A stretch of DNA of 64,000 bases, from the NCBI RefSeq assembly GCF_021245725.1, contig NZ_JAJGSX010000020.1, forward strand, positions 62,001-126,000. Direction: 5' to 3'. This stretch comes from Pseudonocardia sp. TRM90224 (lineage in GTDB: Bacteria; Actinomycetota; Actinomycetes; Mycobacteriales; Pseudonocardiaceae). Under the pieces are notes generated by a model. That model ran no database searches, was not told the origin of the DNA, and was given only the letters and a program-made list of their open reading frames with translations. Made by a program: the position numbers and the translations under genes. Every line of letters starts with the position of its first letter. Position 1 is the first letter of the stretch. Below are positions 34,873-43,451 of this stretch, piece by piece.

Positions 34873-35937
34873 CTACTGCTCGGGCAGGTTCAGGCGTGGG
34901 GTGGTGCGCGGAGCCGCGCTGGTGTCGCGCACCCGTAGCTCCATCCGGGCGTAGCGGGGTTCGCTGTCCTGTCCGACCGTCATGAGTCGCTCCAGCATCT
35001 CCCCGCCCAGCCGGCCCAGCTCCTCGCGCGGCACGGCGACCGTCGTGAGGTTGGTGTGCGTGACGCGGTCGAGCGAGATGTCGTCGAACCCGATCATCGT
35101 CATGTCCCGCGGCACCCGCACGCCCAGCTCGCGCATCCGGGCCAGCGCGCCGAGCGTGATCAGGTCGTTGTAGCCGCAGACGGCGGTGACCTCGGACCGG
35201 AGGACATCGCCGATCGCCTCATAGCCGTGCTCGCTGGTCGAGCCGCACGGCACCACGGTGATCTCCAGCCCGAACGCCTTCGCCGTGTCGAAGGCGCGGA
35301 CGCGCTCGGAGTTCGCCCACGACGCCGCCGGCCCGCTCAGGTAGGCGACCTTCCGGTGCCCGAGCTGTGCGAGGTGCCCGCAGACCATCGTCATCGCGCC
35401 GACGAAGTCGACCGAGATCGACGGGATGGTGAGGCCGGGCACGACCCGGTTGACCAGCACGACCGGGTGGTCGCGGGAGGTCAGCTCGGCGATCTCGGTG
35501 CGGTCCATGCGTGGCGAGCAGAGCAGGACGCCGTCGCAGCTGCGCATCAGGTCCTCGACGAGCTCGCGCTCGGCGCTCGGGTCCTCGTCGGACTCCATGA
35601 CCATCATGCGTCGCCCGTGTGTCCGCGCGACCGCGGAGACGCCTTTCAGCACGTCGGGGAAGTACGGGTTGGACAGGTCGGGCACCAGCACGCCGATCGT
35701 GCCCCATTCACCGCGGGCGAGCCCCTGGGCTGCGGCGTTGGGTCGGTAGCCGAGCTCGCGGACGGCCGAGTTGACGCGGTCGGCAAGCGCCGGGTCGACC
35801 TTGGCGGTGCCGTTGAGCACCCGGGAGACGGTCGCGGGGGAGACCCCGGCCGCCGCGCCGACGTCGGTGATCGTGACGCGCACCGGCCGCTGCGCCCGCG
35901 GTGGGCGCACCGTCACCTCCGGCAGGTCCTGCGTCAT
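34873..35937 (-). CDS. LacI-family transcriptional regulator
   Basis: 354 aa. The N-terminal helix-turn-helix VTITDVGAAAGVSPATVSRVLNGTAKVDPALADRV is at about 20-55, with the hinge GYRPNAAAQGLARG. A periplasmic-binding-like effector domain runs to the end (IGVLVPDLSNPYFPDVLKG, DDISLDRVTHTNLTTV). The start overlaps the preceding isomerase gene by ATGA. It is the obvious candidate for the LacI-type operators between the two divergent sugar operons. Confidence 0.92.
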   Translation of the reverse strand: MTQDLPEVTVRPPRAQRPVRVTITDVGAAAGVSPATVSRVLNGTAKVDPALADRVNSAVRELGYRPNAAAQGLARGEWGTIGVLVPDLSNPYFPDVLKGVSAVARTHGRRMMVMESDEDPSAERELVEDLMRSCDGVLLCSPRMDRTEIAELTSRDHPVVLVNRVVPGLTIPSISVDFVGAMTMVCGHLAQLGHRKVAYLSGPAASWANSERVRAFDTAKAFGLEITVVPCGSTSEHGYEAIGDVLRSEVTAVCGYNDLITLGALARMRELGVRVPRDMTMIGFDDISLDRVTHTNLTTVAVPREELGRLGGEMLERLMTVGQDSEPRYARMELRVRDTSAAPRTTPRLNLPEQ

Positions 35938-36746
35938 GCCGGCACGTGCTGCGGGGCGAGCAGGGACCGCAGGTGCGCGAGGTCGCGCGTCACCGCCTCG
36001 ACCGGGTCGGGGTTGGTGTAGTGCACGTGAAGCGAGAGCGCGCCGGCGTACCCGCGTTCCCGCAGCGTGGCGAGCACATCCGGCCACGGCACGACACCGC
36101 CGTCGGTGAACGGCTGCCAGTCGCACGTCCATCCGGCCGGGCCCTCGCGCCACGCCGAGTTCTTCACCCCGATGCAGACGATCCGCTCGCCGAGCAGGTC
36201 GAGGTGCAGCGGCCAGCTCTCGCTGCCCTCCTTGGACTGGTTGCCCGGATCGGCGTAGACCCCCGGGCCGTCGGTCCCGTCGGCTCCGTCGAGGTCCGCC
36301 AGCAGCCGCAGCGCCAGCGCCGCGGACGGGTGCACGGTGCCGTGGTGCAGCTGCAGCACCGGGCGCACGCCGTGGCGGGCCGCTGTGTCGACGAGCGCCG
36401 CGAGGTCGCGCCGCGCGGTGTCGAGGCAGCGCTGGTAGCCGAGCGCGGCGTCGTATCGGAAGAACCCGAGCCGCACGAGGCCAACTCCGGCGTCGGCGCA
36501 GGCGCCGAGCACGCGCTCGGCGTCGGCGCCCGGCTCGACCAGGTCGGTCGTGACGATGTCGAGATCCGCGCCGTTCGAGCGCAGCGCGGCGGCGACCTCG
36601 CCGATCCGTTCCGGCTGCGCCGGCGTGACGGTGTGCCCGTCGCGGACGACCAGGTCGGCGCCGTCGGCGCCCACCTCGACGACGGCGTCGGCGAGCCGCT
36701 CGACGGTCATCGGGCCGAAGGGCTTCGTGAAGGCCAGTACGCGCAC
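35934..36746 (-). CDS. Sugar phosphate isomerase/epimerase-like TIM-barrel protein
   Basis: About 270 aa. VRVLAFTKPFGPM at the start, the metal or substrate region LQLHHGTVHPSAALAL, DPGNQSKEGSE near 185, IGVKNSAWREG near 205, and ALSLHVHYTNPDPVEAV near the end resemble xylose-isomerase-like barrels. GTG 36746 follows AGAGG; GTG 36752 is possible. First gene of the minus-strand operon, directly downstream of a LacI-type operator. Substrate unknown. Confidence 0.8.
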   Translation of the reverse strand: MRVLAFTKPFGPMTVERLADAVVEVGADGADLVVRDGHTVTPAQPERIGEVAAALRSNGADLDIVTTDLVEPGADAERVLGACADAGVGLVRLGFFRYDAALGYQRCLDTARRDLAALVDTAARHGVRPVLQLHHGTVHPSAALALRLLADLDGADGTDGPGVYADPGNQSKEGSESWPLHLDLLGERIVCIGVKNSAWREGPAGWTCDWQPFTDGGVVPWPDVLATLRERGYAGALSLHVHYTNPDPVEAVTRDLAHLRSLLAPQHVPA

Positions 36747-36788
36747 GGTCACCTCTGTCGGGGGTGGTACAGCCGAGACATCAGACAA

Positions 36789-36915
36789 GAAAGCGTTTGC
36801 TGGAGGCAGTGTTACACGACCACCAGCGGTACGCACGGTTGTGAAATCGCTTTCAAGAGCCCCTTGTGGGGGACAGGCCTTGGCGTTACGGTCACGTTCC
36901 ACGTAAGCGCTTTCG
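36789..36915 (+). promoter_or_regulatory. Three LacI-type operators between the divergent sugar operons
   Basis: GAAAGCGTTTGC (36789-36800), TGAAATCGCTTTCA (36842-36855) and CGTAAGCGCTTTCG (36902-36915) all match the LacI/GalR pattern with a central CG flanked by AA and TT. The outer two lie close to each promoter, and looping over about 115 bp is possible. AGGAGG precedes the binding-protein start further on. Confidence 0.7.
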
Positions 36916-36946
36916 TTCCCGAGCTCGGCCCCCACCAGGAGGCTCC

Positions 36947-38410
36947 ATGTACGCACATCGTCGTGCCGTGACGGCGGTCGTGATGCTCCTTCTCACTGCC
37001 TTGCTGGCAACGGCCTGCGGCTCCGGTTCCGGGGGCGGTGGCGGTGACGGGAAGGTCACGCTGCGGATCTGGGACTTCTCGATGGAGCAGGTCGACTTCC
37101 ACAAGAAGGTCGCCGAGAAGTACAACCAGGAGAACCCGAACGTCACCATCGAGTGGCGGGCGATCACGCAGGACGAGTACAAGAAGACGCTCCCGCTGGC
37201 GTTCCAGAGCCGCCAGGCGCCGGACATCTTCTACTGGAGCGAGAGCAACATGGCGCGCCAGTCGCTGCTGCTCGAGCAGGGCTGGATCGCGCCGCTGAAC
37301 GGCGGCGAGCCGCTGCCGCAGGACGTGGTGTCGCGCTGGCCGGCCGGCTCGTTCATCGAGGGCATCAACACCGCCGAGGGCAAGGCCTACAGCTTCCCGT
37401 TCACGGAGAACCTGTTCTGGGGCCCCGGCTACATGTTCATGAACAACCAGGTCTTCCAGCAGGCCGGGCTCGACCCCGCCAACCCGCCGAAGACCTGGTC
37501 GGAGCTGGAAGCGACGTGCGCCAAGATCGTCGCGGCCACCGAGGCCGAGTGCATCGCGGCGCCGAAGAAGGGCAACCAGTTCCAGCGGCTGTGGCACGCG
37601 CTGACCGGCGGCACGATGTCGAACCTGTTCTTCGACTACAAGAACGGCAGGTTCTCCCTCGACGACCCGAAGATGCTGGAGACGTTCGCGTTCGTCCAGA
37701 AGCTCGAGAAGTCGGGCTACCTCACGCCGGGTTCGATCGACCAGAACTTCGCACGGCAGCAGTTCGCCGCGAACGGCGCGGCCATCTACATGGACGGCAC
37801 CTGGATGCCCAGCGTGTGGGCCACCCAGGGGTTCACGTCGGACAAGTACAGCGTCGCGGCGCACCCGAACCCGGATGCCGGCCCGACCGGGGCGCTCGTG
37901 CGCGAGCCGTCCCAGAACGTGTACTGGGTGAGCTCGCAGAGCGCCGCACCGGACGCCGCGTGGAAGTTCATGGAGTGGATGACCAGGCCTGACGGGTTCT
38001 TCGTGCAGGAGTACTACAAGAACGGGTTCGGCACGCTGGCCTTCGCCGACAGCAAGAAGCTCGTCACCGACCCGGCGCTGAAGAAGATCATGGAGATCGC
38101 GGAGACGCCGGGCTTCCGGGCGAACATCCCGCTGCCCATCCTCAAGTGCCCCGACATCGCGAAGTCCAAGGCCTACTCCGAGGCCGCCTCGCAGCGGCCC
38201 GACGCTGAGTACGAGGCGATGCTGCAGGCATTGGCGGACAACAGCCCGCTGCAGCCGCTGGCGGCCGGGGTCGTCGCGACCCGGCAGAAGGCCTTCGAGG
38301 ACAAGCTGGCCGCGGAACAGGCGTCCGGGCTGAAGGTCTCGAAGGACTGCTACACCTTCCCCGACTGGGATTACCGCACCGACTACGGCCTCGACAAGTA
38401 CACCGGCTGA
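36947..38410 (+). CDS. Sugar ABC transporter substrate-binding lipoprotein
   Basis: 487 aa. Lipoprotein signal with lipobox LLATACGSG. The mature protein is a family 1 extracellular solute-binding protein: KVTLRIWDFSMEQVDFHKKVAEKYNQENPNVTIEW, APDIFYWSESNMARQ, FPFTENLFWGPGYMFMNNQVFQQAGLDP. It is longer than average because of a C-terminal extension. AGGAGG is 4 nt before the ATG. First gene of the plus-strand importer and catabolic operon. Confidence 0.93.
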   Translation: MYAHRRAVTAVVMLLLTALLATACGSGSGGGGGDGKVTLRIWDFSMEQVDFHKKVAEKYNQENPNVTIEWRAITQDEYKKTLPLAFQSRQAPDIFYWSESNMARQSLLLEQGWIAPLNGGEPLPQDVVSRWPAGSFIEGINTAEGKAYSFPFTENLFWGPGYMFMNNQVFQQAGLDPANPPKTWSELEATCAKIVAATEAECIAAPKKGNQFQRLWHALTGGTMSNLFFDYKNGRFSLDDPKMLETFAFVQKLEKSGYLTPGSIDQNFARQQFAANGAAIYMDGTWMPSVWATQGFTSDKYSVAAHPNPDAGPTGALVREPSQNVYWVSSQSAAPDAAWKFMEWMTRPDGFFVQEYYKNGFGTLAFADSKKLVTDPALKKIMEIAETPGFRANIPLPILKCPDIAKSKAYSEAASQRPDAEYEAMLQALADNSPLQPLAAGVVATRQKAFEDKLAAEQASGLKVSKDCYTFPDWDYRTDYGLDKYTG

Positions 38411-39450
38411 TGGTCGCTCCGATCGATCAGGTCGCCCCCACGACACCCCCGGTCGCGCCGTCCCAGCGGCGCGGCCGGGGTGCCCGACCCCGGATCCGGG
38501 CCCGATCAGGACCGAGCGGCGTCGGCGCCTCGGAGAACCGCGAGCGGGCTCGCGGGCTCGACCGGCTGTGGATCGTGCTCTTCCTGGCCCCGTTCTTGCT
38601 GCTCTACCTGGGCTTCACCCTCTGGCCGCTGATCGCGACCGTGTACTACTCGTTCTTCGACTGGTCGGGCATGGGACCGATCGACGACTACGTCGGCGGC
38701 GAGAACTACGGCAGCGTGCTCACCGACGACCTGTTCTGGCTGGCGGTGGGCAACACGTTGCTGTTCGCCGTGGCCACCACGGTGATCAAGCTGCCGCTCT
38801 CGCTGATCGCGGCGATCGTGCTCACCCGCACGTGGCTGCGCGGCAAGCGGATCTTCCGCACGATGTTCTTCGCGCCGCTGATCATTCCGGTCGCGATGGC
38901 CGGGCTGATCTTCACGTACCTGCTCAACCCGTCCAACGGCGCGCTCAACTCGATCCTGCGCGACCTCGGGATCGTCGAGCGCTCGTTCGACATCTTCGCC
39001 AACCGCTGGTCGGCGATGCTCGCGATCGTGCTGGTCTCGGTCTGGCAGATCTTCGGCCAGTACATGATCTACTGGATGGCCGCGTTGCAGAACGTGCCCG
39101 ACGAGATCTACGAGGCGGCCGACCTCGACGGCGCCACCGAGTGGCAGAAGCTCACACGCATCACGCTGCCGATGATCCGCCCGGTGGCCGTGGTGATCCT
39201 GCTGCTCGCGCTGGTCAACGCGATGCACGTGTTCGGGCTGGTGGTCACGCTCACCGGCGGCGGCCCCGGGACCAGCACATACGTGATGTCGTACTACATC
39301 TACCAGGAGGCTTTCGCCACCGTGCCGTTCGACTACGGGTACGCGTCTGCGGCCGCGCTGCTGTTCTCCGTGCTGGCGTTCATCCTGGTCACCGGCCAGG
39401 GGTTCTTCGTGCGGCGCGCCCAGCGCGTGCGCGACGAGTACGGCGTCTGA
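38410..39450 (+). CDS. Sugar ABC transporter permease (MalF/UgpA type)
   Basis: 346 aa with an N-terminal basic tail of about 45 residues and six transmembrane helices. The EAA loop reads EIYEAADLDGATEWQKLTRITLPMIRP, the ATPase docking site. Its start overlaps the binding-protein stop (TGATG). No ATPase gene is in the operon, so a shared MsiK-type ATPase encoded elsewhere probably energises it, as is common in actinomycetes. Confidence 0.93.
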   Translation: MVAPIDQVAPTTPPVAPSQRRGRGARPRIRARSGPSGVGASENRERARGLDRLWIVLFLAPFLLLYLGFTLWPLIATVYYSFFDWSGMGPIDDYVGGENYGSVLTDDLFWLAVGNTLLFAVATTVIKLPLSLIAAIVLTRTWLRGKRIFRTMFFAPLIIPVAMAGLIFTYLLNPSNGALNSILRDLGIVERSFDIFANRWSAMLAIVLVSVWQIFGQYMIYWMAALQNVPDEIYEAADLDGATEWQKLTRITLPMIRPVAVVILLLALVNAMHVFGLVVTLTGGGPGTSTYVMSYYIYQEAFATVPFDYGYASAAALLFSVLAFILVTGQGFFVRRAQRVRDEYGV

Positions 39451-40286
39451 TGGCGACGGTGACCAGGCGCGGACGCGCCAACCTCATCGCACTGCCCATC
39501 CTGATCGTCGTCGGGGTGATCTGGATCTACCCGTTCCTCTGGACGGTCTCGGCCGCGTTCAAGACGCAGGCGGGGCTCTTCAGCGGCGGCGCCAACCTGA
39601 TTCCCGACCAGCTCGACTTCAGCAACTTCGAGCGGGCCTGGGTGAACGCGGGCTTCGATCGGTACCTGCTCAACACGGTGATCTACTCGGTCTCCTCGAC
39701 GCTGATCGAGCTGGTCAAGGCGGCGCTCTGCGGGTACGTGCTGGCCCGCTACGAGTTCCCGGGCCGGGTGCTGCTGCACCGGATGATCGTCGCGACGCTG
39801 TTCGTGCCGGTCGCGTCGATCATCATCCCGCAGTTCGTGCTGGTCGAGCAGCTCGGACTGCTCAACACCAGGGCCGGGGTGATCCTCGCGATGTCCGGTT
39901 CGGCCGGCGCGCTCTACGTCCTGCTGTTCACCGGGTTCTTCTCGTCGGTGCCGAGCGACCTGTTCGACGCCGCGAAGATGGACGGCGCGGGGTTCCTGCG
40001 GACGTTCCGGCTGGTGCTCCCGCTGGCGAAGCCGATCATCGCGGTGGTGGTGATCTTCCAGTTCGTGAGCAACTGGAACGAGTTCAACATCCCGCTGGTC
40101 TTCACGCTCGCGCAGCCCGACCTGCAGAACCTCGCGGTCGGCATGCTCTCCTTCAAGGGCGAGCACGCGGTGGACTGGACCGGGTTCGCCGCCGGGATGA
40201 CGATCTCCTTCGCGCCGATGCTGGTCGTCTTCCTGATCTTCCAGAAGTACTTCGTGAACGGCCTGGCAGGAGCGATCAAGGGATGA
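39450..40286 (+). CDS. Sugar ABC transporter permease (MalG/UgpE type)
   Basis: 278 aa, six transmembrane helices, EAA loop DLFDAAKMDGAGFLRTFRLVLPLAKP near 190. Starts by TGATG overlap with the partner permease. Together they form the membrane channel for the carbohydrate bound by the lipoprotein; the sugar is not identifiable. Confidence 0.93.
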   Translation: MATVTRRGRANLIALPILIVVGVIWIYPFLWTVSAAFKTQAGLFSGGANLIPDQLDFSNFERAWVNAGFDRYLLNTVIYSVSSTLIELVKAALCGYVLARYEFPGRVLLHRMIVATLFVPVASIIIPQFVLVEQLGLLNTRAGVILAMSGSAGALYVLLFTGFFSSVPSDLFDAAKMDGAGFLRTFRLVLPLAKPIIAVVVIFQFVSNWNEFNIPLVFTLAQPDLQNLAVGMLSFKGEHAVDWTGFAAGMTISFAPMLVVFLIFQKYFVNGLAGAIKG

Positions 40287-41434
40287 CTTTCCGGCACGGG
40301 ACCTTCGCCTACACGTGGGACGTCCTCGGCGACCCCGCCGCGGCCGACCGGATCGCGGAGCTGGGGGTCGACACCGTGACCCTGCAGGCGTCCTACCACT
40401 CCGTGCGGGCCACCACGGCGTGGCACCCGCGGCATCGGGTAGTGCACGCGCAGCACGCCGCCGGCTACTTCCGGCTGCGGCCGGAGGCGTGGGCGGGCCG
40501 GCAGCTGGTGCCGCCGGCACCGGAGTGGGGCGTCGACGACCCCGACCGGTTCGGCACGGCGGCTGCGGCGCTGGCGGAGGCGGGGCTGCGCGTCGAAGCG
40601 TGGATGGTGCTGACGCACTCGTCCGCGCTCGGCACCGCGAACCCGCAGCTCACGGTGCGCAACGCGTTCGGCGAGAGCTACCCCTACGCGCTGTGCCCCG
40701 CGCGCGAAGCGGTCCGCGAGTACGCGTCGACGCTGGTCGCGGAGGTCTGCGCGCAGTACGACGTGCCCACGCTGATGCTGGAGGCCTGCGGCTGGCTCGG
40801 GTTCGAGCACGGCAGCCACCACGAGAAGACCTCGGGCACGGACCTGTCGGCCTGCGGGCGCGACCTGCTCTCGATCTGCCTGTGCACGGCGTGCTCTGCC
40901 GCGCTGGTCGACCGCGGTGTCGACGCCGAGCGGCTCGCCGCGGACGTCCGCGCGCTCGTCGACGGCGAGCAGCAGCGCGGCGTGCCGGCCGGCGCGACGG
41001 TGGCCGAGGCGATCGGCGACGAGCGCGCGCAGGCCCTCTACGCGCACCGCACCGGCGTGATCTCCGGGATGGTCCGCGACGCGAGGGCCCTGGCCGGTGA
41101 GCGTGAGGTGCTGCTCATGGTCACCGACAACCCGCAGGCCACCGGCCCCGACGTGGGGCTCGACCTGGCCACGTTCGACGAGCAGGTCGACGCGTACGTG
41201 CTCAAGTGCTGGGAGACCGCGGGCGCCGCCGACCGGATCGCCGCGACGGCGGCCCGCACGTCCGTGCCGCTGGTGGCGAACGCGACGGTGGTCGGCGACC
41301 GTCCCGACGGCACCGCCGAGATGATCGCCGCGGTTGCCGCCGCCGGTGCGGGCCAGGCCCGGTACTACCACGCTGGGCTGGCCTCACCGGCCCGGCTCGG
41401 GGCGCTGCGTGCCGCGGTGAAGGAGGTGCGGTAG
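40283..41434 (+). CDS. Unrecognised 383-aa protein of the sugar operon (glycosidase-like barrel suspected)
   Basis: It starts FRHGTFAYTWDVLGDPAAADRIAELGVDTVTLQASYHSVRA, a pattern of repeated beta-alpha units. HPRHRVVHAQHAAGYFRLRP is a His-rich stretch near 55, and a CLCTAC cysteine motif lies near 205, similar to CxCxxC-like motifs found in some glycoside-hydrolase-like barrels. I cannot assign a family with confidence. It overlaps the permease stop by ATGA and precedes two dehydrogenase genes, so it is very probably a catabolic enzyme for the imported sugar. Confidence 0.75.
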   Translation: MTFRHGTFAYTWDVLGDPAAADRIAELGVDTVTLQASYHSVRATTAWHPRHRVVHAQHAAGYFRLRPEAWAGRQLVPPAPEWGVDDPDRFGTAAAALAEAGLRVEAWMVLTHSSALGTANPQLTVRNAFGESYPYALCPAREAVREYASTLVAEVCAQYDVPTLMLEACGWLGFEHGSHHEKTSGTDLSACGRDLLSICLCTACSAALVDRGVDAERLAADVRALVDGEQQRGVPAGATVAEAIGDERAQALYAHRTGVISGMVRDARALAGEREVLLMVTDNPQATGPDVGLDLATFDEQVDAYVLKCWETAGAADRIAATAARTSVPLVANATVVGDRPDGTAEMIAAVAAAGAGQARYYHAGLASPARLGALRAAVKEVR

Positions 41435-42421
41435 GTGCTGACCGGCCTCTACTCGATGAAGCCGGAGCGCTTCGACGACGTCTACGGGCCGGTCGAGCGC
41501 GCGGCCGTCGAGGCGAAGCTGCGCATCGCGCACCCGGTGGTCCCGGCCGACCGGCTGACGGGCGAGCACCTCGCCGACGTCGACGTGCTCGTCTGCTCCT
41601 GGGGTGCGCCACAGCTCACCCCCGAGCTGCTCGCGATCGCACCGAGGCTCGCGCTGGTGCTCTACGGCGCCGGCTCGGTGCGCGGCGTGATGACCGACGA
41701 GGCGTACGACCGCGGCGTCCGGATCACGTCGGCGGCCGCGGCCAACGCCGTGCCCGTCGCGGAGTTCGCGCTCAGCCAGATCCTGTTCTCGCTGAAGGAC
41801 GGGTGGCATTACGTGCTCGCTTCCCGCGGGGCGGGGCGCTCGGCGCTGTCGCGGCGCGAACGCGGCGCGTACGGGGCCGTGGTCGGGCTGTGGGGGCTGT
41901 CGTCCACGGGCCGGCTGACGGCGCAGCTGCTCGCCCACCACGACGTGACGGTGCTGGCCAGCGACCCGTACGCGGACCCGGCGGTGGCGAAGGAGCTGGG
42001 CGTGACGCTCGTCGAGCTCGACGAGCTGTTCGCGACGTCCGACGTGGTCAGCCTGCACGCGCCGCTGCTGGCGTCGACGCGCGGCACGGTCGACGCGCGG
42101 CTGCTGGGCTCGATGAAGCCGGGCGCCACGTTGATCAACACCGCGCGGGGGGCGCTGGTCGACGAGGATGCGCTGGTGGCGACGCTGCGGGCGCGCGAGG
42201 ACCTGTTCGCGGTGCTCGACGTGACCCACCCGGAGCCGCCGGTGGCCGGCTCGCCACTGTTCACGCTGCCCAATGTCGTCGTGACCCCGCACATCGCCGG
42301 CAGCCTCGGCTCCGAGCGCCGCCGTCTCGGCCGGCTCATGGTCGAGGAGCTGGAGCGCTTCTGCGCAGGCGAGCCGTTGCTGCACGAGGTGACCCGTACT
42401 GCTCTGGAGAGGACCGCATGA
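41435..42421 (+). CDS. D-2-hydroxyacid dehydrogenase family protein (first copy)
   Basis: 328 aa. The catalytic residues are present: Arg in INTARGALVDE, Glu in LDVTHPEPP, His in VTPHIAGSLG. The nucleotide-binding motif reads GLWGLSSTGR, where the normal GxGxxG has Ser at its second Gly, so cofactor binding may be altered. AAGGAGG stands before the GTG start, which abuts the upstream stop. It overlaps a tiny reading frame by ATGA. Confidence 0.88.
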   Translation: MLTGLYSMKPERFDDVYGPVERAAVEAKLRIAHPVVPADRLTGEHLADVDVLVCSWGAPQLTPELLAIAPRLALVLYGAGSVRGVMTDEAYDRGVRITSAAAANAVPVAEFALSQILFSLKDGWHYVLASRGAGRSALSRRERGAYGAVVGLWGLSSTGRLTAQLLAHHDVTVLASDPYADPAVAKELGVTLVELDELFATSDVVSLHAPLLASTRGTVDARLLGSMKPGATLINTARGALVDEDALVATLRAREDLFAVLDVTHPEPPVAGSPLFTLPNVVVTPHIAGSLGSERRRLGRLMVEELERFCAGEPLLHEVTRTALERTA

Positions 42422-42486
42422 GCGACGCTTGCGAGCGAATCATCGATGCCATGTCAGCGACGAGCGCCGGCGAGGAGCTGACATGA
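42418..42486 (+). CDS. 22-codon mini-ORF linking the two dehydrogenase genes
   Basis: A 22-residue frame beginning MSDACERIIDAM overlaps the first dehydrogenase stop (ATGA) and itself overlaps the second dehydrogenase start (ACATGA). It could be a coupling peptide. Alternatively the segment may be a dispersed repeat unit: ATGAGCGAYGCT also starts the tandem repeats at 8028. No family is recognised. Confidence 0.35.
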   Translation: MSDACERIIDAMSATSAGEELT

Positions 42487-43451
42487 GCTACACGCTGGTG
42501 ATGTTGCCGCCGCAGCGCGAGGAGATCGCCGACTGGCCGCAGCGGCTGGAGGCCGCGGTGCCCGGTCTGCGGGTGCTGAGCCCCGAGACGCCCGACGAGG
42601 CCGTCGAGGCGCTGCGCAAGGCGGACGCCGCGCACGGGACGCTGCCGGCCGAGCTGCTCGCGCAGGCGGAGCAGCTGCGCTGGTTGCAGGCGCCGATGGC
42701 CGCGCCGCCGGCGGGGTACTACCACCAGGCGCTGATCGACCACCCCGTGCAGGTCACCAACATGCGTGACACGTACACCGACCACGTCGCGCACCACACG
42801 CTGGCGCTGGTGCTGGCGCTGGCGCGCGGGCTGCCGCGGTACGTGCGGGAGCAGGCGGCGAGCAACTGGGCGCCCGACTGGGACCCGGGCGCGGTGCTGC
42901 CGCTCGCGGAGGCGTCGGCGCTGGTATACGGGGTGGGCGCGATCGGGTCCGAGGTGGGCAGGCTGCTCGCGGCGTTCGGCACGCACGTCATCGGGGTGGA
43001 CGCGCGCCACACCGTGCCGCCGGCCGGGTTCGCCGAGCTGCGCAGACCGGAAGCCCTCGACGACGCGATGTCCGAGGTCGACATCGTGATCGTCACGGTG
43101 CCGCACACGCCGGTCACCGAGCGCATGTTCGACGCGGAGCGGTTCACGCGCATGCGACCCAGCGGGTACTTCATCAACATCGGGCGCGGCCCGACCGTCC
43201 AGCTCGACGCCCTCATCGCGGCGCTCGACGCGGGGCACCTCGCCGGCGCGGCGCTCGACGTCTACGAGACCGAGCCGCTGCCGGCGGAGCACCCGCTGTG
43301 GAAGCGGGCGGACGTTCTGCTCACGCCGCACGTCGCCGGCGCGGGGCCGCACGCGGACGAGCGGCGCTTCGAGGTGCTGGTGGAGAACGCGAGGCGGTTC
43401 GCCGAAGGTCAGGAGCTGATCAACGTCGTCGACAAGGTGGAGTGGCACTGA
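42483..43451 (+). CDS. D-2-hydroxyacid dehydrogenase family protein (second copy)
   Basis: 322 aa. The Rossmann motif YGVGAIGSEVGRLLAAFG is intact, with catalytic Arg in INIGRGPTVQ, Glu in DVYETEPLP and His in LLTPHVAGAG. It shares the fold but little detail with the first copy. It is likely to reduce or oxidise a 2-keto/2-hydroxy sugar acid. The end overlaps the start of the uronate-dehydrogenase-like gene by 10 bp. Confidence 0.9.
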   Translation: MSYTLVMLPPQREEIADWPQRLEAAVPGLRVLSPETPDEAVEALRKADAAHGTLPAELLAQAEQLRWLQAPMAAPPAGYYHQALIDHPVQVTNMRDTYTDHVAHHTLALVLALARGLPRYVREQAASNWAPDWDPGAVLPLAEASALVYGVGAIGSEVGRLLAAFGTHVIGVDARHTVPPAGFAELRRPEALDDAMSEVDIVIVTVPHTPVTERMFDAERFTRMRPSGYFINIGRGPTVQLDALIAALDAGHLAGAALDVYETEPLPAEHPLWKRADVLLTPHVAGAGPHADERRFEVLVENARRFAEGQELINVVDKVEWH

